Counted from the stretch's first letter, positions 35,608-44,881 are shown. The stretch: DNA of 64,000 bases from JAQUTK01 sp963677415 (GCA_963677415.2 CAXXFJ010000039.1:1-64000), one strand, 5' to 3'. The notes: generated by a model from the letters alone, not told the origin. Made by a program: numbers and translations.

Positions 35608-37557
35608 TTATTTCTTTATAAACGTAATCCTCTTCAGATTTTGGTCATTCAGAGACTGGAAGAACTTATACAACGAATCATATTCATCATTGGCATAGAA
35701 CGTCTTTTTTGCCTGATAGTTCATACGACACATCAGCTGCTGTCCGGAGCATTCAACAAAGATCTGCGCTTGCAAACCACCATTAGCCGTTTGTAAACGG
35801 AAAGGCTGAGGGATTGCTTCCGGTACAAAACCCTCGGGTATTGTAATATTGACAATTTGTTGAAATCTCTCAACGTAAGGTAAATCAACCGGCGAAATAC
35901 GGTCCTTCACGAAAGGATTCACCTTTTGAAACATCACCATCGGATTAATAGAAATTTTATCCCCCACGATCTTTGTACTGGCATCTGTGATAACATAATC
36001 AATCTGTAAAAAGTTGCTATTTTCTCCCCATTTTGATTCCAAGGTTGAAAGAACAGCTCCATCCGGAGTCCATTGCGAAGCATACTGGGCATGAGTTCCT
36101 TTAGCCAAATTCTCAGCCATAGGGAGTATAGACTCCCCTGTATAACGTTCTGAAATCGCTCCTGTCAGCTTTCCTTCTTCAGTAAAGCTTGCATTGATAG
36201 TACGTACCGATGAACCTTCAAATTTGGAAAGATCCATCCACATGGCGGCAGAATCCCGTAAGATCAACGACCTTTCCACAAGATCATTTAATGGAAGTAT
36301 ATTTACACCGGAAGCAGGAGAAGTAGCATCCAGACAATACACATTGCCATTTTCAACAACTCCTACAATCACATGGTTCATGGCATCCGTATCATCATGT
36401 TTCAGGTCAATTAATCCCTGATCACGTGTTCGCAGAACTATCGGGCTTGCCTCATAACCTGCTTGACGCGCGAGTACCAGCAATAATAGATTCATATCGG
36501 CACTATTTCCTTTCTTTGATTTTAAAGCTCCAGCAATGTCTTCCGGATAAACCGAATAAACTTTATTCCACTCAATATTGTTTCGAACCAAATCCAGAAG
36601 GGCCATAGCACGTTTTTCTATGGTACCTGCAGGTATTCCTTTTACTGCATCACTTAAATAGGATGCTTTCAATTGAACAGCAAAGCGAGTCTGAGTTTTC
36701 AAAGCAGAGGCACTCTTATCCCAATTGGTCATGAATTCCTGAGGAGCTCGTTTGGGGATACGAATGGCATCAAGATTGAAGTGTACTGCAGTACGATAGT
36801 CTTCCGGACACATCAAGTAGTCGAATACCGGTCGAAATGATGGGATATTTTTAGCCGTCATGGTCATCTCATTACTGCGTTCAGAAAAGAGCGTATTGGA
36901 CATGAAACCAAAATTCTGAGATGCATCAACTTCCAATACTTCAATAGGCAATCCTCTGCGCTGTATATCATAATACAGATACTCGGGAATCGTGATGCGA
37001 TAGGTAGCATCAATGACAGGAATATCACGCTGAACATACCACGAATGTAAAGACTCAAGTTGGTGAGAAACCAATGTATAGGTAAACTCAACCACAGATC
37101 CAACTTTTGCATCTGACAAAGAAATGATTTTCTGACGTTCTGTTTGCGAGAGTGCTAAATCTGTAATACCCTTTTTCTTAGAGATGTACTTGCCGGCAAA
37201 CTTTTTACCATTCCAGTTGAAGACCGCAGCAGAGATCCCTTTTACTTGTTCCGGCTTCTCAGCTGAAGCCACACTATAGTTTACACGCATAGTAGCATAC
37301 TTCAATCCTTCTTCTTTTAAAATCTTAATGCGAACAAAATGGTCAGTCTCATAAAGAAACGTATCATTCTTAAAAACAAAACGTGTCGCGATTTCCTCTT
37401 TCAAAAGCACTGCGGACGCGTCTGGCTCAGTAGGCAAAGAACCGGCAAAAAGAGTCTCTTCGGGTATTGCCCCCATCTTTGAATATAGCTCCTGAGCAGA
37501 AGCTGAAAGGCAACCGAGAAGTAAAACTGTAGAAAGTAATAGTATTTTCCTTTTCAT
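35608..37557 (-). CDS. DUF3857/transglutaminase-like protein lacking the catalytic Cys
   Basis: 649 residues with a signal peptide (KILLLSTVLLLGCLSASAQ). An N-terminal DUF3857 beta-sandwich (about residues 50-260) is followed by a transglutaminase-like domain (about 290-440): NIEWNKVYSVYPED, KGNSADMNLLLLVLARQAG, DAMNHVIVGVVENG and VYCLDATSP. In active members the Ser of GNSADMN (S352) is Cys, so the His-Asp pair remains but the nucleophile is lost. A C-terminal beta domain follows. It is most likely periplasmic, with a binding rather than protease role. A -7 box lies 37 bp upstream. Confidence 0.85.
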   Translation of the reverse strand: MKRKILLLSTVLLLGCLSASAQELYSKMGAIPEETLFAGSLPTEPDASAVLLKEEIATRFVFKNDTFLYETDHFVRIKILKEEGLKYATMRVNYSVASAEKPEQVKGISAAVFNWNGKKFAGKYISKKKGITDLALSQTERQKIISLSDAKVGSVVEFTYTLVSHQLESLHSWYVQRDIPVIDATYRITIPEYLYYDIQRRGLPIEVLEVDASQNFGFMSNTLFSERSNEMTMTAKNIPSFRPVFDYLMCPEDYRTAVHFNLDAIRIPKRAPQEFMTNWDKSASALKTQTRFAVQLKASYLSDAVKGIPAGTIEKRAMALLDLVRNNIEWNKVYSVYPEDIAGALKSKKGNSADMNLLLLVLARQAGYEASPIVLRTRDQGLIDLKHDDTDAMNHVIVGVVENGNVYCLDATSPASGVNILPLNDLVERSLILRDSAAMWMDLSKFEGSSVRTINASFTEEGKLTGAISERYTGESILPMAENLAKGTHAQYASQWTPDGAVLSTLESKWGENSNFLQIDYVITDASTKIVGDKISINPMVMFQKVNPFVKDRISPVDLPYVERFQQIVNITIPEGFVPEAIPQPFRLQTANGGLQAQIFVECSGQQLMCRMNYQAKKTFYANDEYDSLYKFFQSLNDQNLKRITFIKK

Positions 37558-37594
37558 GGTTATGTTTTATTAAATCGTTTATATCAATAAGGGA

Positions 37595-37602
37595 CAAATA
37601 TA
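37595..37602 (-). promoter_or_regulatory. Bacteroides -7 promoter box (TATATTTG)
   Basis: Exact TAnnTTTG match 37 bp upstream of the DUF3857 gene start. Confidence 0.55.
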
Positions 37603-37683
37603 ACTCTTTTTTGAAAATAGGGCAATACTTAACGAAAATATTAGCACATTCAAAAAATCAGCATCAATAATCTCTCGATAATG

Positions 37684-38058
37684 TTAAGTATGACTCTCTT
37701 CTTTCCCATTCTTGGTGCCTTGTTTTGATAAGACTATATCAATCTTTTGAGAAATGATCAGGCAACCTTTGGGCAGAGATTTTATCCATGGAAGAATCTC
37801 AGATACAAAATTATCAATTTTCTCAGATTCATCAATAATCTCAACAATAACGGGAATCTTCTCTGTTATTTCCCAAAACTTATCTGAATGAAGTTCAAGA
37901 CTCGCACCATAACCCATCACTCCTTTGTAAACAGTAGTCCCAGCCATTCCATAACGTTTAGCTTCAAATGCGATGGCTTCATACAAAGACGCATGTTCCG
38001 CTTTATCGGTGTTGCTAATGTAGATGCGCAACACTTTTGCTTCTCCTTTGATTTCCAT
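37684..38058 (-). CDS. DUF190 protein, FluC partner
   Basis: 124 residues. The sequence fits DUF190 (KVLRIYISNTDKAEHASLYEAI; GMAGTTVYKGVMGYG; IPVIVEIIDESEKI), a small PII-like fold found beside fluoride channel genes. There is no signal peptide, so it is cytoplasmic. It begins 3 bp after the FluC stop, so the two are one operon. I infer a regulatory or sensing role for FluC. Its ligand is not known to me. Confidence 0.88.
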   Translation of the reverse strand: MEIKGEAKVLRIYISNTDKAEHASLYEAIAFEAKRYGMAGTTVYKGVMGYGASLELHSDKFWEITEKIPVIVEIIDESEKIDNFVSEILPWIKSLPKGCLIISQKIDIVLSKQGTKNGKEESHT

Positions 38059-38061
38059 ATC

Positions 38062-38439
38062 TTATAAAGATTTAACGATTAGATGTCCGACATAGGTAGC
38101 AGTAAGCCCCAGAAAAACACTTAATAAGGTGTAGAGCACAAAAATAAAATAGTTTTGATCTCTGATTAAAAGAAAGTCTTCATTGACAAATGTGGAGAAT
38201 GTGGTAAATCCGCCACAAAGTCCAACAGTAAGAAAGAGCTTCAAGTCGGCATTCATCAGATGTCCTCTTTCGAAGAGTCCGTAAAATAAACCAATCAGAA
38301 GACATCCAAGTATATTGACAATGAAGGTACTCCACGGAAAGGAATGCTGAAAGGAATGTTCTACATAACGGGAAATAAGAAAACGGAAGATGCCTCCAAG
38401 ACAACTTCCAATTCCAACAAATAATATGGATCTGATCAT
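38062..38439 (-). CDS. crcB: Fluoride channel FluC (CrcB)
   Basis: The start at 38439 (MIRSILFVGIGSCLGGIFRF) matches the usual FluC N-terminus; an upstream ATG at 38484 adds an unlikely 15 residues. Four membrane segments and the signature GGFTTFSTF with its Phe box are present, as is the SRY motif after the first helix. FluC dimers expel fluoride across the inner membrane. Promoter boxes lie about 90-100 bp upstream, leaving a leader of roughly 80 bases. I do not see the fluoride riboswitch consensus in that leader. Confidence 0.93.
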   Translation of the reverse strand: MIRSILFVGIGSCLGGIFRFLISRYVEHSFQHSFPWSTFIVNILGCLLIGLFYGLFERGHLMNADLKLFLTVGLCGGFTTFSTFVNEDFLLIRDQNYFIFVLYTLLSVFLGLTATYVGHLIVKSL

Positions 38440-38525
38440 CTGTTTTATTACTTTTTTTATACAATATCTTATTGCCGTTACCAATCAACACCTGTATAAA
38501 TAAGAAATCAATCCGGCTATACCCG

Positions 38526-38544
38526 CAAATATAATACAAAAGTA
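38526..38544 (-). promoter_or_regulatory. Two adjacent Bacteroides -7 boxes (TACTTTTG and TATATTTG)
   Basis: On the minus strand TACTTTTG (38537-38544) is followed by TATATTTG (38526-38533). Either could drive the crcB/DUF190 operon, 86-98 bp downstream. Confidence 0.45.
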
Positions 38545-38890
38545 TGGACTGCGTTAATAATTACAACAGATTCTTGGCTCTAAATCGTTTGGCATGGGAA
38601 TAGATATTACTTGAAAATCATCTTTAGCACTTCTTGCTTTTATCTGTCTGAGAAAGATATTGTAGATGTTTTGAAGAAATATGGAAACAGTCTCCCTAAC
38701 ATTTGCTTACGCATAAACTGTTGCACCCATACTGAACTATATAAAGCCAGATTCTTTCCGTTAGGGTATAACATCAACGCCGTACTTATATCAATCACAA
38801 AAACCCGCCATATGCGGAATAATCCGTTACAGCGAGTTTGATCTGAGAAGAAAGCTATTCACACCTTCATCTTACATAGGAAAGGTTTAG
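38545..38890. other. Gene-free spacer between crcB promoter and pstS
   Basis: The only open frame (38611-38841, plus) has no recognisable motif and covers a terminator, so I do not call it a gene. The stretch holds the pstS terminator and otherwise nothing I can identify. Confidence 0.6.
38801..38838 (-). terminator. Two-part hairpin terminator after pstS
   Basis: On the minus strand AAACTCGC pairs with GCGGGTTT (one G-U pair), enclosing an inner CGGA/TCCG hairpin. A T run follows. It lies about 52 bp after the pstS stop. Confidence 0.65.
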
Positions 38891-39706
38891 TTATTTTAAA
38901 GTGATATAGCCAACCTCTTGAATAATACTCTGTCCCTTTTGAGAAAGAACATATTCAACTAAAGCCTTCACATCCTGCTTTGCAGTTTTGCTATAATAGT
39001 AGAATAGAGGACGGACAACCGGATAACTTTTGTCTTTTGCTGTTGCTACAGAAGGTGCTACATATGTTTTACCTTTGTCATATGAGACTTTCAATGCCTT
39101 TACGTCCTTGTTCATATATGCCAGACCCACGTAGCCGATAGCACCCTTTGTTTGCGAAACAGATTGAATGATTGCTCCTGTAGCCGGCATGGAGAGTATC
39201 GAACTCATATAATTCTTATTCTTCAATACGCTCTCCTTAAAAAACTCATAGGTTCCGGAAGATGTTTCGCGTGAATAACATACAATCTTAAGATCTGCAC
39301 CACCTACTTGTTTCCAGTTGGTAATCTTACCTGTAAAAATACTTTCGAGCTGCTCACGTGTCAGCTGACTTACAGTATTTGAGGGATTAATAACTACAGC
39401 CAAAGCGTCATATGCTATAACCGTCTCAGTAACAGACCTCCCTGCCTCTTGTATTTTTACTTTTTCATCAAACTTAATCTTCCTGGAAGCCATTGCGATA
39501 TCTGTAGTTCCCGCTACAAGAGCTGCAAGACCAACTCCACTACCTCCCCCAGTAACAGTTACTGTCTTTGAAGGATTTTCTTTCATGTACTTCTCAGCTA
39601 CTTCCTGAGATACGGGAAGCACTGTATCACTTCCTTTGATTGTCTGCGCATTCATATTCATTGTAAATGCACTTGCCATAATGGCTAATACTGCTAATTT
39701 TTTCAT
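38891..39706 (-). CDS. pstS: Periplasmic phosphate-binding protein PstS
   Basis: 271 residues with a signal peptide (MKKLAVLAIMASAFTMNMNA). It binds phosphate in the periplasm and delivers it to PstCAB. Phosphate-contact regions are visible: GSDTVLPVSQ, TGGGSGVGLAAL, DIAMASRKI and SRETSSGTYEFF. The hinge and second lobe contain ITNWKQVGGADLKIV and GAIGYVGLAY. It follows the porin gene by 68 bp on the same strand, and the permease genes lie across a divergent promoter. That split arrangement allows separate tuning of porin/PstS and permease. Confidence 0.95.
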   Translation of the reverse strand: MKKLAVLAIMASAFTMNMNAQTIKGSDTVLPVSQEVAEKYMKENPSKTVTVTGGGSGVGLAALVAGTTDIAMASRKIKFDEKVKIQEAGRSVTETVIAYDALAVVINPSNTVSQLTREQLESIFTGKITNWKQVGGADLKIVCYSRETSSGTYEFFKESVLKNKNYMSSILSMPATGAIIQSVSQTKGAIGYVGLAYMNKDVKALKVSYDKGKTYVAPSVATAKDKSYPVVRPLFYYYSKTAKQDVKALVEYVLSQKGQSIIQEVGYITLK

Positions 39707-39774
39707 TATTCTTCTTATTTAGTAAATTGTTGTTTGTTGGAAAAAAGTATTCTTTTGATAAATTACTCTGATGA

Positions 39775-40992
39775 TTAGAATTTATATTGCAATCTCATTG
39801 TAAACAAGTTATCCTTACGATCTGATTCATATCCTGCAAGATTTGCAGACTTCTCATTTGTTGTGATATCATAACATGCCATTAAAGTGACTGCCGGTGT
39901 CATTCTCCATAATCCTGAAACAGAGTATCCAGTTTGTTTCACATCCGCACTACTTTTTACCTCATCCTTATTTAGATTCGTATTGGGATCAAAGATGGAA
40001 TATCTGAAAGCAAGAGCGAAAGGAGTACTAAACAAGTCCTGCACCAGATAAATATGAGCTGCTGTAAAGTTACGTATGTAATTATACCCTTTTTCTGTTG
40101 ACAATGCACCTGACTTTGGACTGCTCATACTACCACTCTGACTCGGTTGATCACCAAAGACATATTCTCCACGAAGACGGGTTAAACCTAGAGGTGTTTC
40201 ATGTGAATACTGAGCATCAAAGCCATAATAAGTACGATCATTAAACTTATCAGCACCTGTCACAGTAGCCCAAGTTCCATTATTTACTTCGTATGAAGTA
40301 TAAACACCTGCTGCATTGACAAAGTTATAAACTTTTCCTGAATAAAGTGAAGTTCCTATTCCAAAAGAAGAATTGTCATATTTCTTCACGTAATTCAAAT
40401 GACCGATAAAGTCGTATTGTCCGTCATCCTCCTTTGTTATCCCATTGCCGGCAAAGAAACCACCTTCAAAAGCAAGCCCTTCAATAAAAGTTCCTTTAGG
40501 AGCTTTCAAGACTAACGAAGCACCCAAGTCGCGTTCATCAGGAAAGAGTGTTTGTGTTCCAGTACTTCTTTCTGCAATCTCACGGCGAGAGGATGAATAA
40601 CTGATTTCGTCGCCAAAAGGACGATCAAAAATACCAGCCTTTACTGAAATCCAGTTGACAGAAGGAACTGTCAGATTTAAATACGCATCTTTAAACTTCA
40701 CTCCGGCTTCTGTAATGTCTAATTGAAAGACACCTTTTGCATACGTATCGGCTGCATAGGAAAACTTAATACGTCCTCTGCGAATTCCTGCTCGTGTAAA
40801 AGAATTCTTGTTATCCCAATCCTGGGTAGAGGTTGTGTTACCTAACTTGGTTTTAGCATCTGTCTGACCGACTTCAAGTTGTGTTTGAATGTAACCGGAC
40901 ACTGTCAGATTTTCAGTTTGAGCCTGAGCGTTTGCGACTGTTAGCAAGGCAATAGAAGCCAATGCAATTGCTTTTGTAATACTCTGTTTCAT
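39775..40992 (-). CDS. Phosphate-selective porin (OprP/OprO-like)
   Basis: 405 residues with a signal peptide (KAIALASIALLTVANAQA) and a beta-barrel pattern of short alternating strands ending in Phe (LFTMRLQYKF), the outer-membrane assembly signal. The family's N-terminal strand motif is IRRGRIKFSYAADTYAKGVFQ. It would let phosphate or polyphosphate through the outer membrane and pass it to PstS. It is the first gene of the porin-pstS pair, divergent from pstC with a 196-bp shared control region. It is unrelated to SusC-type TonB receptors. Confidence 0.9.
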   Translation of the reverse strand: MKQSITKAIALASIALLTVANAQAQTENLTVSGYIQTQLEVGQTDAKTKLGNTTSTQDWDNKNSFTRAGIRRGRIKFSYAADTYAKGVFQLDITEAGVKFKDAYLNLTVPSVNWISVKAGIFDRPFGDEISYSSSRREIAERSTGTQTLFPDERDLGASLVLKAPKGTFIEGLAFEGGFFAGNGITKEDDGQYDFIGHLNYVKKYDNSSFGIGTSLYSGKVYNFVNAAGVYTSYEVNNGTWATVTGADKFNDRTYYGFDAQYSHETPLGLTRLRGEYVFGDQPSQSGSMSSPKSGALSTEKGYNYIRNFTAAHIYLVQDLFSTPFALAFRYSIFDPNTNLNKDEVKSSADVKQTGYSVSGLWRMTPAVTLMACYDITTNEKSANLAGYESDRKDNLFTMRLQYKF

Positions 40993-41087
40993 AATTTTCT
41001 AATTTTTGGTTTTAATTTCCGATGCAAAGTAACGCCAGTTATATTTCATTTTGATAACAAAAACATAAAGATACGCTTTCATTTGTA

Positions 41088-41095
41088 TATCTTTG
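41088..41095 (+). promoter_or_regulatory. Bacteroides -7 promoter box (TATCTTTG)
   Basis: Exact TAnnTTTG match 93 bp upstream of pstC in the divergent porin/pstC region. No E. coli-type Pho box is evident. Confidence 0.4.
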
Positions 41096-41188
41096 TTGTT
41101 ACATCGTTTTTGTGATGAAAATGAAATATGTTTGTCTTAACAGCGAAATAATAAAGTCGTTATTTTGCATCAAAAATAAGAAATCTAT

Positions 41189-42382
41189 ATGAGAAAACCA
41201 TTTGAACGTATTATTGAAGGAATATTTGCCTGCAGTGGATATATTACCAGTTTGGTAATTCTTCTCATTGTCGTATTCCTTTTTAAAGAGGCTTTCGGAT
41301 TGTTTAAGAGTCCGGCTATAGAGGATGGCTACACTGTTGCTCTTAATAAAGATAATAAGGTGTCAGAGGATAATTTTCACGCTCAGACACTGAAATTAGT
41401 CTTTGACTCAGAGATTACCAATTGGAGTGAGCTAGGTGGTTCTGATGAAGAGATCCTCTTGTTCAGGCTTGATGATATAACAAACTATTTCACTGAGGAG
41501 GAACTCGGAAGCGATCTTGAGAATGTACCTGATTGCATCAACAGACTAGTAGACTCTATACCCGGAATTGTTGCTTTTATTCCAAAACTGTATGTGGCAT
41601 CCAACTTCAAAGGAAGGTTGATAGAGGATGTATCCATAACTCCTGCCGACTTTTTCACAGGAAAAGAATGGTATCCGACTTCAACACCTTCCGCCCAGTT
41701 TGGTTTGCTTCCTTTAATAACCGGTACACTTTGGGTCAGCCTCTTTGCAATTCTGTTTGCTCTCCCTTTCGGATTGGCTGTTTCTATCTATATGGCTGAA
41801 ATAGCCCACTTGAAAATACGAAATATCATGAAGCCGATGATCGAACTCCTGGCTGGTATTCCTTCTGTAGTATACGGCTTTTTCGGATTAGTGGTAATCG
41901 TTCCTTTCATTCAGAAGGTGTTTAATCTCCCTGTGGGAGAAAGCGGATTAGCGGGTAGTTTAGTACTAGCAATCATGGCTTTACCAACCATCATTACCGT
42001 TTCTGAGGATGCGATTAGAAATTGTCCACGAAGCATGCGAGAAGCAAGTCTTGCTCTTGGAGCCTCACATTGGCAAACTATATACAGAGTAGTACTTCCT
42101 CATTCGTTTTCTGGCATTACTTCTGCAATAGTCTTGGGCATTGGTAGGGCAATAGGTGAAACAATGGCCGTATTGATGGTTACCGGAAATGCAGCAGTAA
42201 TTCCAACCACTTTACTCGAACCTCTTCGTACAATACCCGCTACCATTGCTGCCGAACTAGGTGAGACTTCTAGTGGAGGAGCTCACTACCAAGCGCTCTT
42301 TATGTTGGGTGTAGTTCTCTTCTTCATTACGCTTATCATCAATTTGGCTGTCGAACGAATCACTAAACAACAAAAATCATGA
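41189..42382 (+). CDS. pstC: Phosphate ABC permease PstC with a PstS-like periplasmic insert
   Basis: 397 residues, about 80 more than E. coli PstC. A first membrane helix (about residues 16-38) is followed by a periplasmic stretch of about 130 residues, and then the usual permease helices with the EAA loop (EASLALGASHWQTIYRVVLP). The periplasmic stretch resembles PstS: YTVALNKDNKVS, LKLVFDSEITNWSELGGSD and SIPGIVAFIPKLY line up with the pstS product's ALAVVINPSNTVS, LESIFTGKITNWKQVGGAD and GAIGYVGLAYM. The phosphate-binding Ser/Thr segment of PstS is not kept. The stop overlaps the pstA start by 4 bp. Confidence 0.93.
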   Translation: MRKPFERIIEGIFACSGYITSLVILLIVVFLFKEAFGLFKSPAIEDGYTVALNKDNKVSEDNFHAQTLKLVFDSEITNWSELGGSDEEILLFRLDDITNYFTEEELGSDLENVPDCINRLVDSIPGIVAFIPKLYVASNFKGRLIEDVSITPADFFTGKEWYPTSTPSAQFGLLPLITGTLWVSLFAILFALPFGLAVSIYMAEIAHLKIRNIMKPMIELLAGIPSVVYGFFGLVVIVPFIQKVFNLPVGESGLAGSLVLAIMALPTIITVSEDAIRNCPRSMREASLALGASHWQTIYRVVLPHSFSGITSAIVLGIGRAIGETMAVLMVTGNAAVIPTTLLEPLRTIPATIAAELGETSSGGAHYQALFMLGVVLFFITLIINLAVERITKQQKS

Positions 42383-43260
42383 TTCCATATAAAAAGAATT
42401 ATTCTGTTCGTAAGAAAAGAACACAGACTCTCTTGTTTGCGCTTTTTTCACTCATGAGTTACTCTGTAGTAGCTATCCTTTTGCTGATACTCGGATTTAT
42501 CATAGTAAAAGGAATTGGAGTTATCAGTTGGGAATTTATCTCTACCGCTCCTAAAGAAGGTATGACAGAAGGAGGTATTCTTCCTGCTATAGTGGGCACC
42601 TTTTATCTGATTATAGGAAGCGCACTCTTTGCCTTCCCAGTCGGTATCATGTCTGGCATTTACATGAATGAATATGCGCCGAAAGGGAAAGTGGTGCACA
42701 TCATTCGTATGATGACTAATAACCTCAGTGGAATTCCTTCCATTGTATTCGGCCTTTTTGGTATGGCTCTTTTTGTCAACACGATGGGATTTGGCGATTC
42801 AATCTTAGCAGGATCACTCACCTTGGGACTTCTTTGTCTACCATTAGTGATTCGCACAACGGAAGAAGCTCTCAAGGCAATACCGGATTCTTACCGGGAA
42901 GGAAGTTATGCTTTGGGCGCGACAAAACTGCAAACTGTCCGCAGAATTATACTTCCGATGGGAATGCCCAATATCATCACCGGACTAATTCTGTCTGTGG
43001 GAAGAGTTTCAGGTGAGACAGCTCCGATTCTCTTTACCTGTGCCGCATATTTCCTGCCACATCTTCCCAATAGCGTATTAGATCAATGTATGGCTCTTCC
43101 ATATCACCTATATGTAATTGCAACTTCGGGAACAAACATGGAGGCTCAGTTGCCAATAGCTTATGGAACAGCCCTTGTACTGATTGTAATTATACTGATA
43201 ATCAATTTATTGGCAAATGTTTTTCGCCTCTATTTTGCCCGTAAAGTAAAAACAAACTAA
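42379..43260 (+). CDS. pstA: Phosphate ABC permease PstA
   Basis: 293 residues with six membrane helices. The permease signature SGIPSIVFGLFGMALF and the EAA loop (EGSYALGATKLQTVRRIILP) are conserved. It pairs with PstC to form the phosphate channel driven by PstB. The ATG overlaps the pstC stop by 4 bp, and pstB follows after 16 bp. Nothing unusual is seen in its length or motifs. Confidence 0.95.
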   Translation: MIPYKKNYSVRKKRTQTLLFALFSLMSYSVVAILLLILGFIIVKGIGVISWEFISTAPKEGMTEGGILPAIVGTFYLIIGSALFAFPVGIMSGIYMNEYAPKGKVVHIIRMMTNNLSGIPSIVFGLFGMALFVNTMGFGDSILAGSLTLGLLCLPLVIRTTEEALKAIPDSYREGSYALGATKLQTVRRIILPMGMPNIITGLILSVGRVSGETAPILFTCAAYFLPHLPNSVLDQCMALPYHLYVIATSGTNMEAQLPIAYGTALVLIVIILIINLLANVFRLYFARKVKTN

Positions 43261-43276
43261 TCACAAAACATAGATT

Positions 43277-44029
43277 ATGATAAAAATTGAAGCAAAAGAC
43301 GTGAATTTCTTCTACGGGAAATTCCATGCATTGAAAGATATCAATATGCAGATAGAAGAACGTACTGTTGTCGCTTTTATCGGTCCTTCCGGATGTGGTA
43401 AATCAACCTTTCTTCGTTTGTTCAACCGAATGAATGATTTAATCCCAGATACCCATCTCCATGGTCAGATATTAATAGACGAACAAGATATTTATCAAAA
43501 GGGGGTACATGTTGATGAACTTCGTAAGAGTGTTGGCATGGTTTTTCAGCGTCCAAATCCCTTTCCAAAAAGTATATTAGAGAATGTTGCTTACGGGCTT
43601 CGAGTAAATGGTGTAAAAGATGAGTCATTTATCCGTCAGAGAGTCGAAGAAACCCTAAAAGGAGCTGCCTTATGGGATGAAGTGAAAGATAAATTAAAGC
43701 AATCTGCTTTTGCACTCTCAGGGGGACAGCAGCAGCGTCTTTGTATCGCCCGCGCAATGGCAATTTCACCCTCAATTATATTAATGGATGAACCAGCCTC
43801 TGCTTTGGATCCAATCTCTACTGCTAAAGTGGAAGAACTGATCCGACAGTTGAAGAAGGATTATACGGTTATTATTGTAACTCATAATATGCAGCAAGCA
43901 GCTCGTGTTAGTGATAAGACTGCATACTTTTATCTGGGAGAGATGATTGAGTATGGAGATACAAAGAGAATTTTTACGAATCCGGAAAAGGATTCAACAC
44001 AGAAATATATTACAGGGCGCTTCGGATAA
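43277..44029 (+). CDS. pstB: Phosphate ABC ATPase PstB
   Basis: 250 residues, the usual length. Walker A is GPSGCGKST (about residues 36-44), the Q-loop follows in GMVFQRPNPFPKS, the ABC signature is LSGGQQQR, and Walker B is IILMDEPASALD with the H-loop VTHNMQQA. It hydrolyses ATP to drive phosphate import through PstCA. It is the third gene of the pstCAB run. Confidence 0.97.
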   Translation: MIKIEAKDVNFFYGKFHALKDINMQIEERTVVAFIGPSGCGKSTFLRLFNRMNDLIPDTHLHGQILIDEQDIYQKGVHVDELRKSVGMVFQRPNPFPKSILENVAYGLRVNGVKDESFIRQRVEETLKGAALWDEVKDKLKQSAFALSGGQQQRLCIARAMAISPSIILMDEPASALDPISTAKVEELIRQLKKDYTVIIVTHNMQQAARVSDKTAYFYLGEMIEYGDTKRIFTNPEKDSTQKYITGRFG

Positions 44030-44067
44030 CTATTATCATAGACTACTAAATAATTGATAATAATTTG

Positions 44068-44075
44068 TATATTTG
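44068..44075 (+). promoter_or_regulatory. Bacteroides -7 promoter box (TATATTTG)
   Basis: Exact TAnnTTTG match 53 bp upstream of phoU, suggesting that phoU has its own promoter besides read-through from pstB. Confidence 0.45.
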
Positions 44076-44128
44076 CGCGAGGGATGGATTGAAAAGTAAA
44101 ATTAGAGTAAATAGTAAAAAATAAGAAT

Positions 44129-44818
44129 ATGGTAAAGTTTGTAGAATCCGAATTGGAAATGCTGAAGAAAGAGATACTTGATATGTGTCAGTTGGTCAGC
44201 AAACAGATGGAGCTTGCTTGTGATGCGATATTAACGCTCAACAAGGAAGAAGCTCAGTTGATCATCATGCGCGAGAAACGCGTGAATGCTTTTGAATTGA
44301 AGATAGATAGCGATGTGGAAGATATCATTGCTTTGTACAATCCTGTTGCTATTGACTTGCGTTTTGTGCTAGCTATGCTGAAAATCAATACAAACCTGGA
44401 ACGTATTGGCGACTTTGCAGAAAGCATGGCTCGATTTGTTGTGAATTATCCTGGTGACAAACTCAATGACGAACTAATCAAAGAGCTTCGTCTGAATGAG
44501 ATGATGACAGAAGTGCAATCAATGCTGTTTAATGTACAGGATGCCTTGACTAAGGAGAAATCGGAACTCGCTATTAGTGTCTTTCAACAAGATAACACGG
44601 TGGATGAAATTGACGGAGCAGTACTATCCATCATTGCCTCTCATTTAGAGAAACACCCCGAAGAGATCAGATCCTGTCTTCCTCTTGCAAATGTATTTCG
44701 AAAATTAGAAAGATCCGGAGATCATATCAATAATATAGCTGAAGAGATAATCTTCTATCTGGATGCTAAGGTTTTAAAACACAATAAAACAGCAAAGATG
44801 TCTCCAGAAGAGGATTAA
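44129..44818 (+). CDS. phoU: Phosphate-signalling protein PhoU
   Basis: 229 residues made of two repeated three-helix PhoU halves. Metal-binding E/D-x3-D motifs appear in each half (NLERIGDFAESMARF and KLERSGDHINNIAEEI). PhoU restrains the phosphate kinase and limits Pst uptake when phosphate is plentiful. It lies 99 bp after pstB with a -7 box between. No phoR/phoB genes are in the window. Confidence 0.95.
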   Translation: MVKFVESELEMLKKEILDMCQLVSKQMELACDAILTLNKEEAQLIIMREKRVNAFELKIDSDVEDIIALYNPVAIDLRFVLAMLKINTNLERIGDFAESMARFVVNYPGDKLNDELIKELRLNEMMTEVQSMLFNVQDALTKEKSELAISVFQQDNTVDEIDGAVLSIIASHLEKHPEEIRSCLPLANVFRKLERSGDHINNIAEEIIFYLDAKVLKHNKTAKMSPEED

Positions 44819-44838
44819 GTCTGTTCTGAAAAATAATT

Positions 44839-44881
44839 AATCCTCCGTTTCTCTTACTATAGAAGTAAAGTACGGAGGATT
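44839..44881. terminator. Hairpin terminator between phoU and convergent lipoprotein gene
   Basis: AATCCTCCGT (44839-44848) pairs with ACGGAGGATT (44872-44881) around a 23-base loop. T-rich sequence follows on both strands, so it may act both ways. Confidence 0.7.

Noticed and set aside
38440..38525. Fluoride riboswitch before crcB
   Set aside because: The leader is about the right length, but I cannot find the conserved pseudoknot segments.
38611..38841. 76-codon plus-strand open frame
   Set aside because: No motif, no promoter, and it runs over the pstS terminator hairpin.
39775..40992. SusC-type receptor in a polysaccharide utilization locus
   Set aside because: The sequence is an OprP-like porin next to pstS; no SusC or SusD gene is in the window.
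40993..41188. PhoB-binding Pho boxes in the divergent pst region
   Set aside because: No repeat close to the known consensus is present, and the Bacteroidetes site is not well defined.
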